NCBI GenBank assembly: GCA_039933775.1
Contig: JBDTNK010000032.1
Span: 1 to 23,440 of the forward strand
From: JBDTNK01 sp039933775
Lineage (GTDB): Bacteria; Chloroflexota; Limnocylindria; QHBO01
Length of the DNA: 23,440 nucleotides
Reading direction: 5' to 3'
Under the pieces are notes generated by a model. It was given only the letters and a program-made list of their open reading frames with translations. It had not been told where the DNA came from and made no database searches. This document shows positions 1-9,168 of this stretch, piece after piece; position 1 is the stretch's first letter; every line of letters starts with the position of its first letter. The translations under genes were made by a program, and so were the position numbers.

Positions 1-74
1 TCAGCGAGTACCAGCGCGACCTGCCGATGCTCGACATCCTCGAGATGAGCGACCGAGAGCGACCCACCCGCTAG
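1..74 (+). CDS. 3' end of an unidentified protein (partial)
   Basis: The frame starting at base 3 reads about 23 residues, with SEYQRDLPMLDILEMSD in the middle, and stops at TAG 72-74. The other two forward frames give low-complexity Ser/Thr/Cys-rich or Arg/Pro-rich peptides. The acidic, Leu-rich composition looks like a genuine C-terminus. The rest of the gene lies outside the window, so no family can be assigned. A strong nested hairpin begins 25 nt after the stop, which fits the end of a transcription unit. Confidence 0.45.
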   Translation, partial: SEYQRDLPMLDILEMSDRERPTR

Positions 75-98
75 ACCGATGCTGATTGGGCAGCTGAT

Positions 99-163
99 GG
101 GCTGGGATGACCACCCCCCTCGGCTGGCTTCGCGTCAGCCTTCGGGGGCGCCCATCCCAGCCC
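99..163 (+). terminator. Large nested stem-loop downstream of the partial gene
   Basis: An 11-bp perfect outer stem (GGGCTGGGATG at 99-109 with CATCCCAGCCC at 153-163) encloses a C5/G5 stem (115-119 with 144-148). That encloses a 7-bp stem with one G-U pair (GGCTGGC 122-128 with GTCAGCC 134-140) around a five-base loop. No T-run follows on either strand, so it is not a textbook intrinsic terminator. Its position 25 nt past a stop codon suggests 3'-end formation. A structured small RNA is the alternative. Confidence 0.5.
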
Positions 164-324
164 TCCTCCAGCGCCGAGCGGCATCAGTCAACCGGATGGC
201 TTGCACTTCGGGTCGCTGATCTTGAGCTGCACCACGGTGCGCATGGGGTCACGAATCATCGATGCGGTGCTGCTCGAACAGCGCACGATCTCACGATCGA
301 CAGATGAGGAGCGTTTCAGATCAC

Positions 325-798
325 ATGGCAACCTGGGCAGACCTGACACGGGGTAATCCAGCGATCGCGAAGCTTGGCCGCGAGCTGCTGTACCGCACCG
401 GATCCGGCGAGGCGCTGCTCGCCACGGTCCGCGGCGACGGCCTGCCGCGCATCCATCCGATCGCTGTGGGCATCGTCAGCGAGCGCGTCGTGGCGTTCAT
501 CAACGACTCGGCGAAGAGGCGGGACCTCGAGCGCGACGGACGATACGCGCTCCACTCGCATCTCGATCTGCAGGTTCCGCATGAGCTCGAGCTTCGCGGC
601 AGGGTACACCTCGTGGCGGATGGCCAGCTGCGCGCCGAGGCCGCGGCCGGCTGGTCGTTCGAGGTCGATGACGGGTACAGGCTGTTCGAGCTCGATATCG
701 AGCACGCGCTGATCGGCGAGCGGGCCAGCCGCAATGCCTGGCCACCGTCCTACACCAGCTGGAGGGCCGACCCGAGCGCGGACCGCGTGCCGGGCTGA
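325..798 (+). CDS. Pyridoxamine 5'-phosphate oxidase-like FMN-binding split-barrel protein
   Basis: A 157-residue protein of the PNPOx-like flavin split-barrel superfamily. The recognisable core runs from LLATVRGDGLPRIHPI (about residues 32-47) through IVSERVVAFIN and a KRRDLERDGRYALHSH segment. This is the strand-turn-strand pattern in which these proteins bind FMN, F420 or haem at a dimer interface. The exact substrate cannot be read from sequence. I chose ATG 325 because a GAGGAG-type purine run (306-311) lies upstream, although 13 nt away, and because earlier in-frame residues look non-coding; ATG 304 is possible. The stop TGA (796-798) overlaps the next start by one base, so it is probably translated together with the EamA transporter. 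Confidence 0.75.
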   Translation: MATWADLTRGNPAIAKLGRELLYRTGSGEALLATVRGDGLPRIHPIAVGIVSERVVAFINDSAKRRDLERDGRYALHSHLDLQVPHELELRGRVHLVADGQLRAEAAAGWSFEVDDGYRLFELDIEHALIGERASRNAWPPSYTSWRADPSADRVPG

Positions 799-1712
799 TG
801 TCGGGGACTTCGCGCCTGGACTGGCTCCTCTTCCTCCTCCTGGGGTTCGCCTGGGGCAGCAGCTACCTGTTCATCAAGATCGGGGTCGACGCCGGCCTGC
901 CGCCTTTCACGCTCGTCACGCTCCGGCTGCTCTTCGGCGCGGCGCTCCTCGCGACTGTGGTCGCAGTCGCGCGCGAGCGGCTGCCGCGCGAACGCAACAC
1001 CTATGGCCATCTGCTCGTGATGAGCGTGCTCAATGTCGCGCTGCCCTTCTACCTGATCACCTGGGCCGAGCAGAGCGTCGACTCCTCGCTCGCCGCCATC
1101 CTGGGCGCCGCCGTGCCGCTCTTCGTGATCGTGATCGGTCCGCTGCTGCTGGCGGATGAGCGCATCACCCTGCCACGCCTCATCGGCCTGGCGGTCGGCT
1201 TCGCCGGCGTCTGGATCCTGGTCGGTTTCGACCCGGCACGCATGTCCGATGGTGACCTGCTTCCCGAGCTTGCCCTGATCGCGGCGAGTGCCTCGTACGC
1301 GGCGGGTGCGGTCTACGCCCGACGCTACGTGCATGGTCTGCGACCGATGATCCCCGCCGTCTTCCAGGTGGGCTTCGCAGCCATCATCGCCGCGCTGCTG
1401 GCGCTCGCCCTGGAGCGGCCCTGGGGCCTCTCCGTCGAGCCGGTCGGTTTCCTGGCGGTGGTCTGGTTGGGGCTGCTCGGTTCGGGCGTCGCGTACCTGC
1501 TCTTCTTCCGCCTCCTCGGACGATGGGGCGCGACGCGGACCTCGCTCGTCGCCTATCTCCTGCCGGTCGTGGGACTGGTACTCGGGGCGCTGGTGCTGGA
1601 CGAGCCGGTCGACGCGCGCCTGATCCTGGGCACCGCGCTCGTGATCGCCGGCATTGCGATCGTGAATCTCCGCCTCAACCTCCGACGGCGCGTCGCCCAG
1701 CCGACCGCATGA
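798..1712 (+). CDS. EamA/DMT-family permease
   Basis: A 304-residue, very hydrophobic protein with about ten predicted membrane helices arranged as two EamA repeats (roughly residues 10-145 and 155-295). Typical family segments are visible: an N-terminal LLLGFAWGSSYLFIK, and VALPFYLITWAEQ and GLLGSGVAYLLFF at the equivalent places in each repeat. It is most likely an inner-membrane exporter or exchanger of a small metabolite; the substrate is not predictable. Its ATG overlaps the upstream stop by one base, so the two genes form a two-gene unit. The C-terminus is a short basic tail. The gene ends 24 bp from the convergent regulator gene. Confidence 0.88.
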   Translation: MSGTSRLDWLLFLLLGFAWGSSYLFIKIGVDAGLPPFTLVTLRLLFGAALLATVVAVARERLPRERNTYGHLLVMSVLNVALPFYLITWAEQSVDSSLAAILGAAVPLFVIVIGPLLLADERITLPRLIGLAVGFAGVWILVGFDPARMSDGDLLPELALIAASASYAAGAVYARRYVHGLRPMIPAVFQVGFAAIIAALLALALERPWGLSVEPVGFLAVVWLGLLGSGVAYLLFFRLLGRWGATRTSLVAYLLPVVGLVLGALVLDEPVDARLILGTALVIAGIAIVNLRLNLRRRVAQPTA

Positions 1713-1719
1713 GCCGCCC

Positions 1720-1738
1720 GACCTCGTAACAGCAGGTC
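1720..1738. terminator. Short inverted repeat in a convergent gap
   Basis: GACCT (1720-1724) pairs with AGGTC (1734-1738) around a 9-nt loop between the EamA stop and the last codon of the regulator on the opposite strand. It is only five base pairs, so it is a weak candidate for a bidirectional 3' end. Confidence 0.2.
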
Positions 1739-2675
1739 ATCGACCCCGCCGGCTCGGATGCCTCGGCAGCGACTCCACCCCACGATTCGGTTCCCGCGGA
1801 CCGGCACGGCGGCGTGGGAGCTCGCTGCGCAACCGCTCGACGGAGGCGACCACTCCATCGAGCGCCGTCATCGGTTCCGCATCGCCAAGGTGTGACGCCG
1901 GCGGTCCGCCCACGAAGACCGGCGTCGGGTGGACCGCGGCGGCAACGTCCCGGGCGCTGAGCACGTCCGCCTCGACGGCGAGCCCCAGGACGACTGCGTC
2001 GGGCTGCACGTCGGCCACGGCCTGGCGCCAGCTCTCGACCGGCGTGTCGGCTCCAAGGTAAACAGCCCCCAGGCCAGCGCGGCGCGCGACGGTCGCGAAC
2101 GCCAGCGCACCGACCTCGTGCCGGCTCGTTGGCGGCAGGCCGACCAGGACGAGTGGCCGGGTATCGCCAACGGCAGCGCCCTCGAATGCCTGCGCCAATC
2201 TGCGCAGCACCGCGTTCGACACGAGATGCTCGCCGGCGACGTCCACCCGCCCGTCGGCCCAGCCCTCGCCGATCGCCACGAGCGCCGGCATGATGATCGT
2301 CTCGAGCGATCGGCCGAGTTCGGCGAGCAGCAGCGCATCGTCAAGGGCGCGGTCGAGCGCCCCGGCGTCAAGGTCACGGGCGGCGTTGACGATCGCCTCG
2401 ACGAGCGCATCTGCGGCGGTGACGCCCGGAGCTTCGCGAGGGTCCGCCTGTGCGATCGGTTGCCCCGACCGCAGCGCCTCCGCGGCCTGTGCGGGCGACC
2501 AACCGCTGTCCACGAGTATGCGCATGCGGCGCAGCGTCGCGACGGCAGTCTCGTCATAGAGCCGGTAGCCCGCGGCGGTTCGAGCAGGCGTGACGATCCC
2601 GTACCGGCGCTGCCAGGCGCGAAGCAGCGGCACGGAGACGCCACTGCGTGCGGATGCTTCGCCGATCGTGTACAT
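1737..2675 (-). CDS. MerR-type regulator with B12-binding domain (CarH/LitR-like)
   Basis: A 312-residue protein. Residues 1-70 are a MerR winged helix-turn-helix (MYTIGEASARSGVS, then RYGIVTP and GYRLYDE). Residues about 90-170 are the helical bundle and about 175-280 the cobalamin-binding Rossmann domain. The bundle carries W139-x9-E149-H150, matching the Wx9EH signature of CarH adenosylcobalamin photoreceptors. RHEVGA places His186 at the lower cobalt ligand. The residue after the Trp, a His in Thermus CarH (the light-state upper ligand), is Ala140 here. The family represses light-inducible genes in the dark and releases DNA when light breaks the Co-C bond. A basic, low-complexity tail of about 30 residues follows. 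It is transcribed away from the DUF378 gene and probably controls it and itself. Light sensing is inferred. Confidence 0.85.
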   Translation of the reverse strand: MYTIGEASARSGVSVPLLRAWQRRYGIVTPARTAAGYRLYDETAVATLRRMRILVDSGWSPAQAAEALRSGQPIAQADPREAPGVTAADALVEAIVNAARDLDAGALDRALDDALLLAELGRSLETIIMPALVAIGEGWADGRVDVAGEHLVSNAVLRRLAQAFEGAAVGDTRPLVLVGLPPTSRHEVGALAFATVARRAGLGAVYLGADTPVESWRQAVADVQPDAVVLGLAVEADVLSARDVAAAVHPTPVFVGGPPASHLGDAEPMTALDGVVASVERLRSELPRRRAGPREPNRGVESLPRHPSRRGR

Positions 2676-2690
2676 GGTTTGGTAATACTA
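2676..2690 (-). promoter_or_regulatory. -10-like box for leaderless transcription of the CarH-like gene
   Basis: On the minus strand TAGTAT (2690-2685) lies nine bases before the ATG and there is no Shine-Dalgarno in between. Transcription would start at or within a few bases of the start codon. The same arrangement recurs in front of other genes in this window. Confidence 0.45.
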
Positions 2691-2706
2691 GCACGTGAAC
2701 AGAGGC

Positions 2707-2736
2707 TTGACAGGTCTGGGGCCTTTGCTGTACAAA
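2707..2736 (+). promoter_or_regulatory. Sigma70-type promoter of the DUF378 gene
   Basis: A perfect -35 hexamer TTGACA (2707-2712) is followed after 18 bases by TACAAA (2731-2736), a four-of-six match to the -10 consensus. The predicted start of transcription would give a leader of about 60 nt before ATG 2807. The -10 lies inside the proposed regulator operator. Confidence 0.6.
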
Positions 2737-2748
2737 CCCTCTACGAAG
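2727..2748 (+). promoter_or_regulatory. Candidate CarH-like operator: two 11-bp direct repeats
   Basis: Two adjacent 11-mers, gcTgTACAaac (2727-2737) and ccTcTACgaag (2738-2748), fit the nnTnTACAnnn direct-repeat pattern I recall for Thermus CarH; the second has one mismatch. A third repeat in the same register (2749-2759) keeps only the first T. The first copy covers the -10 of the promoter, so binding would block RNA polymerase. Confidence 0.45.
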
Positions 2749-2806
2749 TCTCGTTCATGGTCAGAACCGACCACCACGACTTCGAAGCACACAAGGGAGC
2801 ATCTCA

Positions 2807-3037
2807 ATGCGATACATCACCGGGCTTGCGCTCGTCCTCGTCATCGTCGGCGGCCTCAACTGGCTGCTGGTGGGACTCCTGGAGTTTGACCTCGTCGCCG
2901 CCATCACCGGCTCGCAGTTTGGCGAGACGAACATCATCTCTCGCGTGGTCTATGCGCTTGTCGGCGTGGCCGCGATCTGGCTCGTCCCGTCCCTGCCCCG
3001 CGTCGCGGGCGAACAGCAGACAGCCCCGGCCCACTGA
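2807..3037 (+). CDS. DUF378 family small membrane protein
   Basis: A 76-residue protein with two membrane helices (about 5-25 and 45-63). The DUF378 hallmark GGLNWLLVG is at residues 15-23, followed by FDLVAAITG and a second helix SRVVYALVGVAAIWLV. The biochemical function of the family is unknown. A good Shine-Dalgarno (AAGGGAG, 2793-2799) sits seven bases before the ATG. The gene faces away from the CarH-like regulator, and its promoter overlaps the candidate operator, so light- or B12-controlled expression is likely. The short hydrophilic tail after residue 63 is not part of the family core. Confidence 0.85.
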   Translation: MRYITGLALVLVIVGGLNWLLVGLLEFDLVAAITGSQFGETNIISRVVYALVGVAAIWLVPSLPRVAGEQQTAPAH

Positions 3038-3055
3038 TCGGGGGGTCGGTCCAAC

Positions 3056-3084
3056 GCCCCGGGTGTTCGTGTGAGCCCCGGGGC
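3056..3084 (+). terminator. GC-rich hairpin after the DUF378 gene
   Basis: GCCCCGGG (3056-3063) pairs perfectly with CCCGGGGC (3077-3084) around a 13-nt loop, starting 19 nt after the stop. No T-run follows, but position and strength suggest transcript termination or 3'-end protection. Confidence 0.5.
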
Positions 3085-3108
3085 ATTCCGCTTCACAATG
3101 ATCGAGAC

Positions 3109-4494
3109 ATGACGACGTACACGATCCGAACGAGCCAGCATCTCGACCGTCCGCTGGCCGAGGTGTTCGACTTCTTTGCGCGGCCGGAGAACCTCGCGCG
3201 GCTGACTCCACGGGGCCTCGGATTCGAGCTGCGATCGACCGATCGGCGGATGCGACCCGGTCTGGTCATCGAGTATCGGATTCGTCCCCTTCTGAATTTC
3301 GCAATCGGATGGACCAGTGGCATCTCCGAGTACGCGCCGGGGTCGCGGTTCGTGGACGTGCAGCTGCGCGGTCCATACCGAACCTGGCGCCACGTCCATG
3401 AATTCAGCGAGGAAGCCGGCGGCACCCGGATCGACGACGAGGTCACGTACAGCCTGCCCCTCGGACCACTCGGGGAGGCGGTGCACGCGCTCGTGGTGCG
3501 TCCAAGCCTGCGACAGATCTTCGGATTCCGGCGCGCGGCGATGCAGCGTCTCCTCCCGCGTCGCGAGACGCGCGAAGGCCCGATGACGGTCGCCGTGGCC
3601 GGCGGCTCTGGCTTCGTCGGCGGCGAGATCGCGGCGGAGCTCGACAGGCGCGGGCATCGCGTCATTGTGCTGAGCCATCGCCCCGAGGCGGCTGGCGAGC
3701 GGCTGCCGGACGGCATCGAGATCCGCGAGGCCGACGTGACCCGCGCAGACGGCCTCGCAGATGCCCTGCGTGGCGTAGACGCGCTGGTCATCGCCATAGC
3801 CTTCCCGAACCTGCCGATCGAGGAGCCCGCGCGCGATCATACCTTCGAGACGGTCGATGCCGGTGGTACGGAGCATCTCGCCGCCGCAGCGGCCCGCAGC
3901 GGCATCCGCCGCCTCGTCTACATCTCGGGCGTCGGTGCCGCACCGGATGCCGAGCGGCATTGGTTCCGCGCCAAGTGGCGCGCCGAGACGGCGGTTCGTG
4001 GCAGCGGCATTGACTTCACCATCATCCGGCCGACGTGGATCTTCGGTCCGCGCGACGTGTCGCTCAACCGCTTCCTGGGATTCGCGCGTGCCCTCGCGTT
4101 CGTGCCGCTCAGCAATTTCGGTGGGCAGCTCATGGCCCCCGTCTTCGTGCGCGACGTCGCGGCACTGGCGGCGGATGCGCTGCAGGATGACGCGGCTCGC
4201 AACGAGGTATTCGAGATCGCAGGCCCGGAGGCTATGCCGATGCGCGACGTCATCAGGCGTGCCCTGCGCGTCGCCGAGATCTGGCGACCGCTCCTGCCGG
4301 CGCCGGCTCCGCTCGTCAAGCTGGTTGCGGCCGTCCTGCAGCGGTTGCCCGGCCGGCTCCTCACGCCGGACGCGATCGATTTCGTGAACCAGCCGGCGGT
4401 CGCCGACAATCGGAAGCTGCTCGAACGGATGCCACGTCGCCTCACACCGTTCGAGGATGGGCTCCGCACCTATCTCACACTCGACGGCGAGTGA
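3109..4494 (+). CDS. SRPBCC ligand-binding domain fused to an atypical SDR (NDUFA9/NmrA-like)
   Basis: A 461-residue two-domain protein. Residues 1-150 are an SRPBCC (Bet v1/START-like) fold typical of cell-division-inhibitor-like proteins: an N-terminal TIRTSQHLDRPLAEVFDFF strand-helix, then IEYRIRPLL and RIDDEVTY. From residue 160 an NAD(P)-binding Rossmann domain begins with AGGSGFVGGEIA (GxxGxxG), followed by VYADVT-type and YISGVGA segments of atypical SDRs related to the complex I 39-kDa subunit. An internal ATG (codon 159) sits exactly at the domain junction, so separate translation of the SDR part is conceivable. No clear Shine-Dalgarno precedes the ATG. It lies between the CarH-like locus, whose relatives often neighbour SDR and SRPBCC genes, and nuoJ. 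The substrate is unknown. Confidence 0.8.
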   Translation: MTTYTIRTSQHLDRPLAEVFDFFARPENLARLTPRGLGFELRSTDRRMRPGLVIEYRIRPLLNFAIGWTSGISEYAPGSRFVDVQLRGPYRTWRHVHEFSEEAGGTRIDDEVTYSLPLGPLGEAVHALVVRPSLRQIFGFRRAAMQRLLPRRETREGPMTVAVAGGSGFVGGEIAAELDRRGHRVIVLSHRPEAAGERLPDGIEIREADVTRADGLADALRGVDALVIAIAFPNLPIEEPARDHTFETVDAGGTEHLAAAAARSGIRRLVYISGVGAAPDAERHWFRAKWRAETAVRGSGIDFTIIRPTWIFGPRDVSLNRFLGFARALAFVPLSNFGGQLMAPVFVRDVAALAADALQDDAARNEVFEIAGPEAMPMRDVIRRALRVAEIWRPLLPAPAPLVKLVAAVLQRLPGRLLTPDAIDFVNQPAVADNRKLLERMPRRLTPFEDGLRTYLTLDGE

Positions 4495-4544
4495 CCCCGG
4501 GTACGAGACGCCGAGCACAGGGGCGCCTCGCGCGACGCCTGCGG

Positions 4545-4550
4545 TAGAAT
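4545..4550 (+). promoter_or_regulatory. -10-like box upstream of nuoJ
   Basis: TAGAAT is a five-of-six match to the -10 consensus in an otherwise very GC-rich gap. No convincing -35 lies 16-18 bases upstream. It would give a leader of about 65 nt before the proposed nuoJ start. Confidence 0.35.
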
Positions 4551-4622
4551 CGGGCCGGCGCCTGCGAAGGTCGCGGGCAGCCGTTTGAGCGCTCGAACCA
4601 CGTTCTCACGGGAGCCTCGACC

Positions 4623-5129
4623 CTGACCGTAGCCGGCGTCCTCTTCTTTGTGCTCGCCATCGGCGTCATCGGTGGTGGATTGGCGGTCGTCACCCTGCGC
4701 AACATCATCCATTCCGCAGTGGCGATGATGGTCTGCTTCGGGTCACTCGCCGGCATGTACGCCCTGCTCGGCGCGCCCATCATCGCCGCGGCGCAGGTGC
4801 TGATCTACCTGGGCGCGATCAGCGTCCTGATCCTGTTCGCGATCATGCTGAGCCAGGCCGGCGACGCCAACCTGCCCGCTCCGTTCCACCAGCAGGTGCC
4901 CTTCGCCGCGCTCGCCGCGATCGTGCTCTTCGGGCTGGTTACCTGGGCAATTGTCCAGACCAACTGGGGGGCGGCCGTCGAGGTCGCGGTCGTGACCGTA
5001 GAGGCGCTGGCCGCGGTGCTCTTTACCATCTACGCCCTGCCGTTCGAGATCCTGAGCCTCCTGCTGCTCGCCGCGATCATCGGCGCCATCTATTTGGCGC
5101 GCCGTCCCGAGGAGGACGAGCGGATCTGA
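4623..5129 (+). CDS. nuoJ: NADH-quinone oxidoreductase subunit J, probable CTG start
   Basis: Membrane subunit J of complex I, about 168 residues and five helices. It shows the family pattern with SAVAMMVCFGSLAGMYALLGAPIIAAAQVLIYLGA split across helices 2-3, including the pi-bulge helix region near GAISVLILF. Starts available in frame are GTG 4650, which cuts into helix 1 and has no Shine-Dalgarno, and CTG 4623, eight bases after GGGAG (4610-4614). CTG restores a full first helix beginning TVAGVLFFVLAIG. I therefore favour the rare CTG start. The stop overlaps nuoK by one base. It is the first gene of a nuoJKLMN unit; no nuoA-I precedes it. Confidence 0.85.
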   Translation: MTVAGVLFFVLAIGVIGGGLAVVTLRNIIHSAVAMMVCFGSLAGMYALLGAPIIAAAQVLIYLGAISVLILFAIMLSQAGDANLPAPFHQQVPFAALAAIVLFGLVTWAIVQTNWGAAVEVAVVTVEALAAVLFTIYALPFEILSLLLLAAIIGAIYLARRPEEDERI

Positions 5130-5437
5130 TGCCGAGCCTCGAGTCATATCTCATCGTCTCGGCGCTGCTCTTCGCGATCGGCGCCTTCGGATTCCTGGCG
5201 CGACGCAACGCGATCCTGATGCTGATCTGCATCGAGCTGATGCTGAACGGCGTGAACCTCTCGCTCGTGGCGTTCAACGCCTACGGTCCGGCATCGGACA
5301 ATGCAGGCGCCATCTTCTCGCTGCTGATCATGGCCGTCGCCGCGGCCGAAGTGACCGTTGGCCTGGCGCTCGTGATCGCCATCATTCGCACTCGTCAGAC
5401 GCCTGAAGTCGACGAGTACAGCGACCTGAAGGAGTAG
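5129..5437 (+). CDS. nuoK: NADH-quinone oxidoreductase subunit K
   Basis: A 102-residue, three-helix subunit of the complex I membrane arm, homologous to MrpC. The two conserved membrane glutamates of the proton path are visible: in CIELMLNGVNLSLVAF (helix 2) and in AAAEVTVGLALVIAI (helix 3). Length matches the family (about 100). Its ATG overlaps the nuoJ stop by one base, which indicates translational coupling. The C-terminal charged tail DEYSDLKE is longer than usual by a few residues and contains the Shine-Dalgarno for nuoL. Confidence 0.95.
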   Translation: MPSLESYLIVSALLFAIGAFGFLARRNAILMLICIELMLNGVNLSLVAFNAYGPASDNAGAIFSLLIMAVAAAEVTVGLALVIAIIRTRQTPEVDEYSDLKE

Positions 5438-5445
5438 GGCCGCAC

Positions 5446-7637
<2,192 letters not shown>

Positions 7638-7641
<4 letters not shown>

Positions 7642-9161
7642 CCGGCGTGCCGGTGCTCAGCCTCGTCGTCTTCGCGCCGCTCATCGGCTCGATCCTGATC
7701 GGGATGATTCCCAGCTCGAATCCTCGGGCGATCCGTGCGGTGGCGGTGATCGCCGCGCTGGCCAGCCTGGTGTTCAGCCTGCGGCTCCTCGGCTACGACC
7801 CGTCAGGCGCCGAGTTCCAGTTCCGCGAGGACGTGCCGTGGATCGACGCCTTCGGCATGCGCTACACGCTGGGCGTCGACGGCCTGTCGATGACCCTCAT
7901 CATCCTGACCACGGTGCTGAGCGTGGTCGGCATCGTCTACTCCTTCGGACCGATCCAGCAGCGGATCAAGGAGTACTACATCGCGATGCTGCTGCTCATG
8001 GTGGGCATGCTGGGCGTCTTCGTCTCGCTGGACCTGTTCCTGTTCTACGTCTTCTGGGAGGTCAGCCTCTTCCCGATGTACTTCATCATCGGGATCTGGG
8101 GCGGACCGCGGCGCATCTACGCCACGATCAAGTTCGTCATCTACACGCTCTTCGGGTCGCTGCTCATGCTGGTGGCGATCCTGGCGGTGGCGATCGCCTA
8201 TGCCTCCGCCGGCAACGAGTTCACGTTCAGCTACGAGGCGCTGCGCGGCTTCGCCTTCGCCGACGGGCTCCAGGCACTCGCCTTCGTCGCCTTCTTCCTG
8301 GCCTTCGCGATCAAGGTCCCCATGTGGCCGCTGCACACCTGGCTGCCCGATGCGCACGTCGAGGCGCCCACGGCCGGCTCCATCCTGCTGGCCGGGGTCC
8401 TGCTCAAGCTCGGCGGCTACGGCTTCCTGCGCTTCAGCCTGCCGCTGCTGCCCGATGCGGCGGTGCAGTTCGCCCCGATTATCATCGGGCTGGCGGTGAT
8501 CGCGATCCTGTATGGCGCCATGGTGGCCATGGTGCAGCCGGATCTCAAGAAGCTGGTCGCCTACTCGAGCGTCAGCCACATGGGCTTCGTGATGCTCGGC
8601 ATCTTCGTCTTCAACATGCAGGGCATGCAGGGCGCCGTCTACCAGATGCTCGCGCACGGCGTCATCACCGGTGCGCTCTTCCTGCTGGTGGGCATCATCT
8701 ACGAGCGCACCCACGACCGGATGATCGCGCACCTGGGTGGGCTGAATGCAAAGATGCCGCACTACGCTGCCATCTTTGGCCTCTTCACCTTCGCCACCAT
8801 CGGCTTGCCCGGCCTGGCAGGCTTCATCGGCGAGTTCCTGGTCCTGCTCGGCACATTCCGGTACAACGGCATCGTGGCCGGCATCACGATGTTCATCGTC
8901 ATCATCAGTGCGGTCTACATGCTCTGGATGTTCCAGCGCATGTTCTTCACGGTGCCGTCCGACTGGATGGCCCGATGGTGGCCAACCCTCAAGGACATCA
9001 ATCGCAACGAGTGGTTCGCCCTGGCGCCGCTCATCGCGCTCGTGGTGCTGATGGGCTTCTTCCCACAGCCGATCCTGCACGCGATCTCCGCGCCGGCTGA
9101 GCGCATCCTGAACGCCGTGAACGGCTCGGGCGGGCTGTCGAGCCTGGGGCTGCCGTGGTGA
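7638..9161 (+). CDS. nuoM: NADH-quinone oxidoreductase subunit M
   Basis: A 507-residue antiporter-like subunit of complex I with about 14 helices. Conserved features seen: FYVFWEVSLFPMYFIIG with the interface Glu, AIKVPMWPLHTWLPDAHVEA with the central Lys, and GSILLAGVLLKLGGYGFLR. ATG 7638 overlaps the nuoL stop (ATGA). An in-frame upstream extension (from 7515) lies inside nuoL and is Arg/Pro-rich, so I discarded it. It belongs to the nuoJKLMN operon and its length is normal for the family. Confidence 0.95.
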
Positions 9162-9168
9162 GCCACTG

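Noticed and set aside
188..259. 23-codon minus-strand frame ending VVQLKISDPKCKPSG
   Set aside because: The composition looks protein-like, but there is no Shine-Dalgarno, no promoter and no known family; too short to support.
2667..2677. A third nnTnTACAnnn match over the CarH-like start codon
   Set aside because: The TGTACA arises from the codons for Met-Tyr-Thr at the protein start, so it may be coincidental; not counted as an operator.
2950..4518. 522-residue minus-strand open frame opposite the SRPBCC-SDR gene
   Set aside because: Antisense shadow; the plus strand carries clear Rossmann and SRPBCC motifs.
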